Assembly (NCBI GenBank): GCA_028283655.1
Contig: JAPWKE010000003.1
Span: 682,001 to 746,000, forward strand
Reading direction: 5' to 3'
From: Acidobacteriaceae bacterium
GTDB taxonomy: Bacteria; Acidobacteriota; Terriglobia; Terriglobales; Acidobacteriaceae
DNA: 64,000 nt
Position numbers and translations under genes: made by a program. The notes under the pieces are model-generated. The model made no database searches. It had not been told where the DNA came from and saw nothing but the letters and a program-made list of their open reading frames with translations. Positions 48,803 through 57,725 of this stretch are shown piece after piece (the stretch's first letter is position 1; the number at the start of each line of letters is the position of its first letter).

Positions 48803-51412
48803 ATGGCGGCGCTGCGTTGGAGCACGGCATGTCGGATCGCTACGCGCGAGATGCGTTCGTCGCGTGGCAAGTTTGCGTTCGTGGTGCTGAGTGTGGCGAT
48901 CGGTGTTGCCGCGCTCACGGGCGTGCGTGGTTTCTCTGCGAGCTTTCGTAAGGAGCTTCTGTTGCAGGCCCGCTCGATTATGGCGGCAGACTTGTCTGCC
49001 CGCGCGACGCAGCCTTTGACGGCGGAAGAGGCTGCCGGGCTGACGAAGCTGAAGAACCACAGTGCGGACGAGACTGAAGTTACCGAATTGTTGTCGATGG
49101 CGTCGAACCCCTCGTCGTTCGATCCGCTGCTGGTATCGCTCAAGGCCGTGGACCCGGCGAAGTATCCGTTCTATGGCAGCGTTACGTTTGCGCCCGCTAT
49201 GCCTTTGCGGCAGGCGTTGACGGATGATTCTGTCGCTGTGGCTGACGATCTTCTTCTACGTCTTCATCTGCATGTGGGCGATTCTGTGCGGTTGGGCGAT
49301 CGTACCTTGCGCATCGCGGCGGTCGTGCTGGAAGAGCCGGACCGGTTGAGCGGAATGTTTGCTGCGGGGCCGCGTGTGCTGCTCTCGCAACATGCGCTGG
49401 AGATGACGGAGCTGCTGGCTCCGGGCTCGCATGCGACCAGGCGATACCTCTTCAAGATGGCCCACGCGTCGGGTGGTCAGGCGGCCAGCGATGCGGCTGT
49501 GGCGACGTTGAAGGCGGAGGCGGAACAAGCTCTGCCGGAAGCTCAGGTGCAGGATTACCGCGAGGCCAGTCCCGCGGTGACGAAGGCGCTTGATGGAGCG
49601 ACGGGCCTGCTTTCGCTGATGAGTTTGGTGTCGATGGTGCTCGGCGCGGTCGGCGTCGCGATGACGATGCGCGCGCACCTTCAGCAGCGGATGGAGTCCA
49701 TCGCGATCATGAAGTCGATGGGCGCGCAGAGCGGCCAGGTGATGAAGATTTATGTGCTGCAGACGCTGCTGCTGGGGCTTGCGGGCGCGTTGATCGGCGC
49801 GTTGCTTGGTCTTGGGGTGCAGGCTGCGTTGCCACTGTTTCTTGCGAAGTTGCTGCACCTGACGCCACACTTTGCATTGGATGGACGGTCGATGGCGCTT
49901 GGCGTCGCGGCAGGTTTGTTGACGACGTTGCTCTTCACGTTGCCGCCACTGTTGGACATCCGTGGCGTGCGGCCGATTCTGATCCTGCGTCGCAATGTGG
50001 AGGCGGGAGATGATCCGTTTGTGCAGCGGATGCGCGCAAAGCTGATGGGCTCTGGGGCGCAGGTGCTGGCCTCTGTGCTGCTGCTTGCGGGGCTAGCACT
50101 GCTGGCAGCAACCGTCTCGGACTCCAGGAAGATTGGATGGATCTTCGCCGGGGGGCTTGCTGTCGTGCTGGTCGTTCTGCTGGCGATGAGTGCGGCGACG
50201 CTATGGCTGGTGCGCGTCTTCCTGCGCGGAACGAAGATGTCGCTGCCTTCGAGTATTCGACATGGACTGGCGAATCTGTATCGGCCGGGCAATCCCAGTG
50301 CGGCGCTGCTGGCTGCGCTGGGGCTGGGCATCATGGTGATGTCGACGGTATACATCGTGCAGCACGCGATCGTGCAGGAGATGCAGGTGTCCACGGCGGA
50401 AAACCTGCCGAACCTCTTCCTGATCGACATCAGCCCGAAGGAAGTGGACGGTCTGCGAGCGTTGTTGAAGACCCAGCCGACCGTGCAGGGTGAGCCGGAA
50501 CTGCTGCCGGTGGTGGGGTCGCGGTTGCTCGCGGTAGATGGCGTTGCGGCGAAGGATTTGCACTTCGAGCACATGCCGAAGCGCGCGATGCAGTCGCTGA
50601 ATCTGACGTGGGCTCCAGACGAGAACTCTCCGCCGCCGGGGGACAAGATTGTTGAAGGGAAGTGGTGGTCAGCCGGTGACGCGGCACAGGCGATGGACAA
50701 GCCGCTGGTAGCAATTGAGCTTTTGCAGGCGCACAGAATGCACCTGCATGTTGGCCAGTCGATCACCTTCGCGGCACAGGATGAAGATATGACGGCGACG
50801 GTGGCTGCTCTGTTTGAAAGCGATGGCCGTCATGCATACGGTCGCGCCGCGTTTGTGATGCCGAAGGCTTCGCTCGATGGCCTACCCGTGATCTGGTACG
50901 GCGGCGTGCACTCAAAGCCCGACCAGACGGCGCTGCTGCGACGGGTGCTGTACGAGCACTACCCGACCGTGACGGTGATCGATGTGGCGGCGACGGTGGA
51001 GATGGTGCGGCAGGTGATTCTGCAGATCACGTACGTGATTCAGTTCCTTGCCGGATTCTCGATTCTTGCGGGCCTGATCATCCTCGCCAGCGCGATTGCA
51101 GGCACGCGCTATCGTCGTACGCGAGAGGTTGTGGTGTTGAAAACTCTGGGCGGAACGCGGCGGCGGATCGCCGCAATCTTCTCGGTGGAGTTTGCGGTGC
51201 TGGGGCTGGTCGCGGGCTTTGTGGGGCTGGTGTTTGCGAATGCGTTGGCACGTTTACTGCTGCATCGTGCGCTGCATTTCGAGTATTCGTTCCAGCCCTG
51301 GATGAGTCTGGGTTTCTGGATGGCGACGGCTGCGCTTGCTGTGATCGCAGGCTGGGCGGCAAGCTTCCGCGTATTGGGACAAAAGCCGTTGGAGGTTTTG
51401 CGCGAAGAGTAG
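48803..51412 (+). CDS. FtsX-like ABC transporter permease, YbbP type
   Basis: The 869-residue protein has an N-terminal helix (FAFVVLSVAIGVAALTGVRGFS) and a large periplasmic domain. Clusters of hydrophobic helices lie in the middle and at the end, with two FtsX modules (GLLSLMSLVSMVLGAVGVAMTMRAH...; FLAGFSILAGLIILASAIAGTRYRRTREVVVLKTLGGTRRRI). The repeated K-TLG/K-SMGA motifs are typical of this class. YbbA-YbbP type systems act on the outer leaflet or periplasm, probably moving lipids or lipoproteins. Export of substrate is inferred from family, not seen. Confidence 0.87.
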   Translation: MAALRWSTACRIATREMRSSRGKFAFVVLSVAIGVAALTGVRGFSASFRKELLLQARSIMAADLSARATQPLTAEEAAGLTKLKNHSADETEVTELLSMASNPSSFDPLLVSLKAVDPAKYPFYGSVTFAPAMPLRQALTDDSVAVADDLLLRLHLHVGDSVRLGDRTLRIAAVVLEEPDRLSGMFAAGPRVLLSQHALEMTELLAPGSHATRRYLFKMAHASGGQAASDAAVATLKAEAEQALPEAQVQDYREASPAVTKALDGATGLLSLMSLVSMVLGAVGVAMTMRAHLQQRMESIAIMKSMGAQSGQVMKIYVLQTLLLGLAGALIGALLGLGVQAALPLFLAKLLHLTPHFALDGRSMALGVAAGLLTTLLFTLPPLLDIRGVRPILILRRNVEAGDDPFVQRMRAKLMGSGAQVLASVLLLAGLALLAATVSDSRKIGWIFAGGLAVVLVVLLAMSAATLWLVRVFLRGTKMSLPSSIRHGLANLYRPGNPSAALLAALGLGIMVMSTVYIVQHAIVQEMQVSTAENLPNLFLIDISPKEVDGLRALLKTQPTVQGEPELLPVVGSRLLAVDGVAAKDLHFEHMPKRAMQSLNLTWAPDENSPPPGDKIVEGKWWSAGDAAQAMDKPLVAIELLQAHRMHLHVGQSITFAAQDEDMTATVAALFESDGRHAYGRAAFVMPKASLDGLPVIWYGGVHSKPDQTALLRRVLYEHYPTVTVIDVAATVEMVRQVILQITYVIQFLAGFSILAGLIILASAIAGTRYRRTREVVVLKTLGGTRRRIAAIFSVEFAVLGLVAGFVGLVFANALARLLLHRALHFEYSFQPWMSLGFWMATAALAVIAGWAASFRVLGQKPLEVLREE

Positions 51413-51483
51413 AGCCGTAGTACACTTAGCTCACGGCAGTTGATCGTGTGCCTGCAAGGGCCTGCAGCTGACGTCCAACCTGT

Positions 51484-51557
51484 GTTGCCCTCTCGTTCAA
51501 TGGTAGGACCAGCGACTCTGACTCGCTTAATTGGGGTTCGAATCCCTAGGGGGCAAC
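51484..51557 (+). tRNA. tRNA-Gln(CTG)
   Basis: The acceptor stem TGCCCTC pairs with GGGGGCA (one T-G wobble); discriminator A and an encoded CCA follow (51554-51557). The anticodon stem AGCGA/TCGCT encloses CTCTGAC, giving anticodon CTG at 51516-51518. The T arm is GGGTTCGAATCCC and the D loop has TTCAATGGTAGGA. U1-A72 is characteristic of glutamine tRNAs. Confidence 0.95.
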
Positions 51558-51570
51558 CAAAAGCTTTACT

Positions 51571-51594
51571 GAAACCCGCGCTCTGCGCGGGTTT
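51571..51594 (+). terminator. Terminator after tRNA-Gln
   Basis: The stem ACCCGCGC / GCGCGGGT closes over TCT and is followed by TTTTG and GTTTT. It lies 14 bases after the tRNA. The remaining bases up to 51743 hold no recognised gene. Confidence 0.8.
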
Positions 51595-51743
51595 TGTGTT
51601 TTACGTTGCTTCATTTCCCGGCATCTTGTTCTTCCTTCCACGTCTGCTCAAGTTTTGTGTGCAGATCTCTTTGCTGCAAAGCACCGAGCCTCTTCGTGTG
51701 CCACCACTGCGCTTAGGCGATGGTGTATTTTGAGAAGATTGAT

Positions 51744-53765
51744 ATGGCCAATGGAATAGAAGACACCAGGTCGGGGTCGCGAGAGGCCTATGCCTTTCAC
51801 CCGTTCCTCTTCTACCCCCTTTCGGGGGAGCTCCACATTCGTGGGCGTGTCATCCGCTGCCCGGTTCAGTCAGCGCGGACCCTTAGTCTTCTGCTTCGCC
51901 ATGCAGGAGAGGTTGTTACCCGGGAGCAGTTGCGTGCGGAGCTGTGGCCTGAGAATGTGGCGCTTGGATCCGATGATGCGATCAACAAAGCGGTCAGCTA
52001 TCTGAGGGATGTTCTGCGGGACAACTCTCGTTCGCCAAAGTACATTGAGACGCTACCAAAGCGGGGATACCGTTTTGTGGCTCCTCTGACGCAGGGGCCG
52101 GAGATCGCTCCTGCGGAAGTGCTCTCTACGCAGCAGAGTTCTCCTCTGGAACTGCCGACGGCTGCTTCAGTTGCGGTATCCGCTTTGGTTACGCCAGTGC
52201 TCATGCCTGTAAGGCCGGAGGGTGTGCCTGTCTCCGGGCGGAGTTTGCCGCGTATTTCACTCCTGTGGCTGGCGTTGGTTTGCCTCCTTTTCCTCTGCGC
52301 GGCGGGTGTGGGATGGTGGCACTTCCACGGTGGAGCAGGGCCGCAAAGTGATAGCGCCAAGAATCTACGCATAGGCATTGCTCCGTTTGAGGCGGAAGGG
52401 GACAACGCGGAGGGCCTGGCAGAAAGCTTTCGGCTGGATTTGACAGATGCCTTGGCGCAGATGCCGCACCTTCGCGTCAATGCAGCACATGGCACGCATG
52501 TGGACGCTGACGATCGCAAGGCGATGCTGGCGCTACAGGCGGATGTCCTGCTGTTTGGCAAACTGAGCGTGCATCAGGGGCATGTCACGCTGGAGTTGGA
52601 GCTGGCTCGCGGCAAAGATGCCACCCACCTGGCGACCTTCAAGTATGAGGTGGACCAGAAGCAGATTCTGATGTTGCGCGAGCAGGCGCAGAAGGATTTG
52701 CTGGATGCGCTCAAGTACTCGAATGCAGGGGAGGGGCCTGCGCTTGGCAGCACGGACAACGCCGAGGCCTACACGACCTTTCTGCAGGCGCGAGAGCATC
52801 TGCGGCAGTGGAACAACGATTCCTGGACGTTGGCTGCCTCTGAGTTTCGCCACACCCTTGAGATTGATCCGCACTTTGCCAGGGCGTACTCCGGGCTGGC
52901 TGCTACGTTGATCGCGATGGCAGAGCATAACTCAGTAGGCGTGGACCAGAACTACCAGCAGGCTCGAAAGATGGCGCAGAAGGCCCTCGACCTCGACCCA
53001 CAGATTGCCGAAGGCTACGCCGAACTTGGGAGCATCGCTTACCACCACGATTGGGATTTTGCCCACGCGGAGGAGCAGTACCGCCGAGCTATTGAACTGG
53101 ACCCCGCCCATAGCCAATACCATGTCTGGCTTGCTGACCTGCTTTGCGTTGAAGGTCACTATGAGGAGAGCATTCAAGAGGTGAATCTGGCACATGCGCT
53201 GGATCCGGTCTGGAAGTCCCCTTATCTTGCGGCCATGTTCATCTACTCCACGGCAGGACAGCCTGAGAGGAGCCTTGCTGTGGGCACCCAGCTTCTTGAA
53301 CGTGACCCCAGGGCAAGCCTTACCCATCTGCAGATCGGCTGGAGCTACTGGTACAACGGCCAATATACGCAGGCTGTGGAGGAGTGGCGCACGATGGCCG
53401 AACTCGACAAGGACTCCGACCGGTTGGAGCAGGAAGATATGGGAATGCGTGCTCTCCAAAGCGGCGGCATGAAAGCCTATGCGGAGCTGCGCCTCAAAGT
53501 CATCGAATCGGGCAAGCAGTGGCGGACCGGACACAACGATCTGGTTCCTTCGGAGTGGTTCGTGTACGCAGGTCAGAACGACAGTGCCATCGCAGCTCTT
53601 AACTCGCAGATCGAACGTCATGATCGGGCGGCCCTGCAGATTGCAGTGGACCCCGCCTACGCTGTTCTTCACCATGACCCCCGCTACCAGATGCTGGTGA
53701 AGAGGATGGGGCTGACTGTGCCATCTCCGCTCGGCCGACATGCCTGGCACAGCGTGTGGGAGTGA
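51744..53765 (+). CDS. CadC-like winged-helix regulator with TPR repeats
   Basis: The 673-residue protein opens with an OmpR/CadC winged helix (about residues 10-110: LHIRGRVIRCPVQSARTLSLLL..., REQLRAELWPEN, KYIETLPKRGYRFVAPL). A membrane helix follows (SLLWLALVCLLFLCAAGVGWWHF, about 172-194), then an AcsA-like/TolB-N periplasmic part (IGIAPFEAEGDNAEG...) and TPR-like repeats (DPHFARAYSGLAATLIAMAEH, DPQIAEGYAELGSIAYHH, DPAHSQYHVWLADLL). It is a paralogue in architecture of the gene at 19.1 kb. Being 290 bases upstream of two large secreted protein genes, it may regulate them. The stretch 53766-54055 holds no gene. Confidence 0.82.
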   Translation: MANGIEDTRSGSREAYAFHPFLFYPLSGELHIRGRVIRCPVQSARTLSLLLRHAGEVVTREQLRAELWPENVALGSDDAINKAVSYLRDVLRDNSRSPKYIETLPKRGYRFVAPLTQGPEIAPAEVLSTQQSSPLELPTAASVAVSALVTPVLMPVRPEGVPVSGRSLPRISLLWLALVCLLFLCAAGVGWWHFHGGAGPQSDSAKNLRIGIAPFEAEGDNAEGLAESFRLDLTDALAQMPHLRVNAAHGTHVDADDRKAMLALQADVLLFGKLSVHQGHVTLELELARGKDATHLATFKYEVDQKQILMLREQAQKDLLDALKYSNAGEGPALGSTDNAEAYTTFLQAREHLRQWNNDSWTLAASEFRHTLEIDPHFARAYSGLAATLIAMAEHNSVGVDQNYQQARKMAQKALDLDPQIAEGYAELGSIAYHHDWDFAHAEEQYRRAIELDPAHSQYHVWLADLLCVEGHYEESIQEVNLAHALDPVWKSPYLAAMFIYSTAGQPERSLAVGTQLLERDPRASLTHLQIGWSYWYNGQYTQAVEEWRTMAELDKDSDRLEQEDMGMRALQSGGMKAYAELRLKVIESGKQWRTGHNDLVPSEWFVYAGQNDSAIAALNSQIERHDRAALQIAVDPAYAVLHHDPRYQMLVKRMGLTVPSPLGRHAWHSVWE

Positions 53766-54055
53766 GTCAGGACTCTTTCTTTTGAGGCAGCCTGGCTCTA
53801 GATGAAGCCTGTATCTGTCTCATTGCAGGAGTGTTGCTCCAGTATGAAAAAAGAAGAATAAGGCAAGAGTTTGCGCCTTGGGAATCTTCTCGTGGCGGGA
53901 TATGGTTGCGTCATCTTCATAGAGCAATTGATGGATTTGTAACGAGTTGCAAGTCCTGAGCAGCGCACCGCTTTCACGAAAAAGCAGACCCGTGGGTATG
54001 GAATGGGGCCTCTCCTTTTGGGAGGAGGTCTTCCCGTACCTCCCTGGAGGAGACG

Positions 54056-57000
54056 ATGAAATTGCAACTTCAATTTGGACGGTGGGCGAAACCATGCCTA
54101 CTGACAACCATGTGCTTGCTGGCCTATGGCCGTTATGGTGTCGCGGACGCGCAGGTAACCGCTTCGGGCGCGAAGCTGCGCGCTCTCAAAACAGTCCCGG
54201 CACTGGCTACGGCAGCGACCTCCTCCTCCTCGGCGGATCACTGCCTTTCGATGTCTCAGATTGCTCATCAACATGCAACGGGTGAGTTGGCGAACGGCGC
54301 TCCGGTTGTTCTATGTCATCCTGCTGCCCCCCAGTCAAAGCTGTCGACGGTTGTGAGCAAGAGCGTCGCTCCTCTGGCTCAAGGGCAGAAGATTGATCCT
54401 TCGCCGAATGCGCCTCCTCCTGGGAACACTGCGGGAGGCTTTTCGGGCTTTCTGGATGCAGCTTCGTTCCCGACACAGCCGACGGTGACAAGTGGAATCG
54501 ACACGATGGTCACGCTGTCGGCAGATTTCATGAAGCACGGCAGCAAGGACCTGTTGACGATCGACAGCAAGGCCCAACTGCATCTGCTTTCGAACAATGG
54601 GGACGGTACGTTTGCGGCTCCGGTCAATAGCAGCGGATCCGTAACCGGTTCTTACTACACCGGATATATCGATGCGGTTGTTCACGATTACGACAACGAC
54701 GGTTATCCGGATGTAATCGCGCGCGATAACTCGGACTATCGTCTGACGTTCTTCCACAACAATCACGACGGCACGTTCACGCTGGCAAAGTACATTACGC
54801 TGCCTAGCGACTACAGTACGGCTGCGCTCCTGCTTGGAGATGCGACGGGCGATGGTGTTGACGATCTCATCACGTTTATCGACACCTATAGCTACTCGAC
54901 CGGCAATACGACGACCCAGGTCCAGGTGTATGCGGGCAATAGCAGCGGTGACTTCAACACCACACCTATCGTCACGACGTATACGTTCGAAGGCGCTGAG
55001 ATTGTTATCCCGAACCGCGGTGCTCTGATCGGTACCAATGCAGGGCACAAGGCGCTTTACATTGAGGCTCTCTCGCTGAACGGTCAGGGTGTTAACGGAG
55101 CGACCGTATTTGCCCTGGGGTTGAATGGCGATGGCACGTTTCAGGGAACTCCCTATACCCAGCAGGATTTTATCTCTGCCAGTATTTATGCCAATACCAA
55201 CAACGGTGGTCTTAGCGTTGCCGATCTGAATAATGATGGCGTTCCTGATCTCACGGTGTATTTCGGAGATGGCTACATCTATACCGCTCTGGGCGCATCG
55301 GATGGAAGCTTTCCTGCAGTCGTGACGGCAAGCCCGGCCTTCTCCATCCTGCCTGAAACGGTCGTTGAGTCGGATATAAACGGCGATGGCTACCCAGACC
55401 TTATTGTGAAGGATATCGATACGCTCGAAGTACTGCCAGGCTTGGGGAACGGCAGCTTTGGTAAAGCGTCCACGTACTACACCGTCTCGAATTCGAACTC
55501 CGGCGGCACCTCCAATTCGCCCGGCTTCAATATGGTCTACGACGACTTCACCGGTGACGGAGTTCCAGACCTTCTCTACATGGACACAGGTTCGAACGGT
55601 TATAACCGTGCTGTGCTAATGGCAGGTCAGGGTGGCGGCGAGTTTCAAGGGCCCGTCGGGCTGCCTGCTGACAATCAACTGGGGTACGACCCTGGCCATC
55701 TGTACGGCGAAGCCATGTTCGATACCAATGGCGATGGTCGTGCGGATCTGATCACGCTGGATACCTATGGCCTTGGACCGTATTACCTCCGTACGGCACT
55801 CAGCAATGGCAAGGGCGGATTCAATCTGATAACAGCACTTGCCGCGACGCATGGCAGTTACACGGTAGCGAGTGTCATGGCCTCTCACGATTTCAATGGC
55901 GACGGTCTTGAGGACCTTGTGCTCGAGGCCTACACCACGCCCGCCGCATACACCTATAACTTCACGCTGGCGGTGAGTCTTTCGAAGGGCGACGGGACCT
56001 TCAGCGAGCCAGTATTTCTCGATACAAATGGCGTAACTCTGACCTCTGCGCTTAGTTCCGTGGCTGTTGGAGATATCAATGGAGACGGTATTCCGGACAT
56101 TGTTGCTGTAACGCCGGGCGGCTATTACGCAACTGCCGCGATGCTGACTTTCCTTGGGAAAAGCGACGGCACCTTCCAGCCGGCTATGTACCAAACCTAC
56201 GGCCACTCCTACGCCTATGCAGGTATTACTCTCGCTGACTTTAATGGCGATGGTAAGCTCGACCTCTTCATCTCTGACGACGGCACCCTTGGCTCTGTGC
56301 TTCCGCAGGCCTCGATCATCTTCGGTGATAACAGTGGCACCTTCGACACAACCAAGGCCGTTCCTGTCGTCAGTGGCTTGATGATTCGCAAGGCCCTCGT
56401 CGGTGATCTCAACGGCGATGGAAAGCCCGATCTAGTGCTGCTTTCTGGCGGTCAGGTAAGTGGCTATACCATCACGACGACTGACCGCAACGTCATTGTT
56501 TATCTGAACAATGGAGACGGTACTTTCACACGTAGCACTACGACGTACGAAGCTGGAGCCATTGGAGGCACCGGACATCTGGCTGACTTCAACGGCGACG
56601 GCAAGCTTGATCTGGTCTTTGCTGTCGATTATCCCTGGGACCGTGATACTGCCAGCAATGCGGGCACACAGTTGCTCCTCGGCAACGGTGATGGCACCTT
56701 CGGTACGCCGAGCAACCTGACCCTGCCGCCGAGCGTAAGCTTCCTGGCTTCGGGTGATGTGGATGGTGACGGCTCACGAGACCTGATGAGCTTCTCCTAC
56801 TACGTTGGCAGCATCGCGGTACTGCGAAACATCTCCGGCTCGGGCCTTCAGTTGACCGCGGATCAGAGCACCGTCAACACGACGCAAGGCGTCAACCTGA
56901 CGGCTACGATTACGGCATCGGTGGACCATCGTCCTACACCATTGGGAACGGTAACGTTCTCTCTGGCAGGCAACACGCTGGGGACTGGAACGCTGCAGGG

Positions 57001-57634
57001 AGGCACCGCATCGCTCTATGTCAGCGGTCTTCCAGTTGGGTCGGATAAGATCACGGCCACTTACTCAGGAGATACAAACTACAGTGCGAACCAGATCGGC
57101 GCGTCTACGGTAGTGACCGTTACAAGCGCACCCGTGACGACGCCGGACTTTTCGGTAACTGTTCCTTCTGGTGCTGTCACGCTCTCCTCTGGAGGAACGT
57201 CGAGCACCACCTTCAGCCTTACCGCAAACTCTACGTACAGTGGCCTGGTCAATCTCTCTGCGGCCAATTTGCCTAAAGACATGACCATCAGCTTCTCGTC
57301 GACGAGCGTTATGCTCTCGCCGAACGCAACGTCGACGGTAACGGCCACCATCAACACAAACGCAAAGACAGCAGCGATCAAATCCGACAAGAACTTCTTC
57401 CTTGCGGGTTCGTGCTTCTGCCTCCTTTTCTGCTTCTCTCGGCGGCGTCGATCGTTTCGGATGCTGCACGCTGTGTTTCTTCTCGGAACGCTGACGACGG
57501 TCTTTGGGCTCGCCGGTTGCGCGTCTGACAGCACGACGACGGACCGTGGCGATTACACGGTGGTTGTAACGGCGACCCCAGCGGTCACCGGAGCGACGAC
57601 CAAGGCCTTCAACGTGACAGTTCATGTGGACTGA
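54056..57634 (+). CDS. Large secreted FG-GAP/VCBS repeat protein with Ig-like domain
   Basis: The 1192-residue exported protein has many FG-GAP/VCBS repeats between about residues 180 and 930, each with calcium-type DxNxDG loops (DYDNDGYPD, DLNNDGVPD, DINGDGYPD, DFNGDGKLD, DLNGDGKPD). A Big_3 Ig-like domain (QLTADQSTVNTTQGVNL... TYSGDTNYSAN) and a shorter beta domain follow. The last 100 residues hold a hydrophobic stretch, RRRR, a second hydrophobic stretch and GCAS (Cys1155), then a beta tail. GGAGGAG precedes ATG 54056. Such proteins are propeller-like adhesins or enzymes of unknown ligand. The protease gene starts 91 bases later. Confidence 0.82.
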   Translation: MKLQLQFGRWAKPCLLTTMCLLAYGRYGVADAQVTASGAKLRALKTVPALATAATSSSSADHCLSMSQIAHQHATGELANGAPVVLCHPAAPQSKLSTVVSKSVAPLAQGQKIDPSPNAPPPGNTAGGFSGFLDAASFPTQPTVTSGIDTMVTLSADFMKHGSKDLLTIDSKAQLHLLSNNGDGTFAAPVNSSGSVTGSYYTGYIDAVVHDYDNDGYPDVIARDNSDYRLTFFHNNHDGTFTLAKYITLPSDYSTAALLLGDATGDGVDDLITFIDTYSYSTGNTTTQVQVYAGNSSGDFNTTPIVTTYTFEGAEIVIPNRGALIGTNAGHKALYIEALSLNGQGVNGATVFALGLNGDGTFQGTPYTQQDFISASIYANTNNGGLSVADLNNDGVPDLTVYFGDGYIYTALGASDGSFPAVVTASPAFSILPETVVESDINGDGYPDLIVKDIDTLEVLPGLGNGSFGKASTYYTVSNSNSGGTSNSPGFNMVYDDFTGDGVPDLLYMDTGSNGYNRAVLMAGQGGGEFQGPVGLPADNQLGYDPGHLYGEAMFDTNGDGRADLITLDTYGLGPYYLRTALSNGKGGFNLITALAATHGSYTVASVMASHDFNGDGLEDLVLEAYTTPAAYTYNFTLAVSLSKGDGTFSEPVFLDTNGVTLTSALSSVAVGDINGDGIPDIVAVTPGGYYATAAMLTFLGKSDGTFQPAMYQTYGHSYAYAGITLADFNGDGKLDLFISDDGTLGSVLPQASIIFGDNSGTFDTTKAVPVVSGLMIRKALVGDLNGDGKPDLVLLSGGQVSGYTITTTDRNVIVYLNNGDGTFTRSTTTYEAGAIGGTGHLADFNGDGKLDLVFAVDYPWDRDTASNAGTQLLLGNGDGTFGTPSNLTLPPSVSFLASGDVDGDGSRDLMSFSYYVGSIAVLRNISGSGLQLTADQSTVNTTQGVNLTATITASVDHRPTPLGTVTFSLAGNTLGTGTLQGGTASLYVSGLPVGSDKITATYSGDTNYSANQIGASTVVTVTSAPVTTPDFSVTVPSGAVTLSSGGTSSTTFSLTANSTYSGLVNLSAANLPKDMTISFSSTSVMLSPNATSTVTATINTNAKTAAIKSDKNFFLAGSCFCLLFCFSRRRRSFRMLHAVFLLGTLTTVFGLAGCASDSTTTDRGDYTVVVTATPAVTGATTKAFNVTVHVD

Positions 57635-57725
57635 TGCGGGGTTTCGCTTCATTTCATCCGGCTCAGCGAGGCTTGTTCGCAAGCTCGCTGAGGCACCTTC
57701 AGCCAAGGATCGAAAAGAAAGAGAT

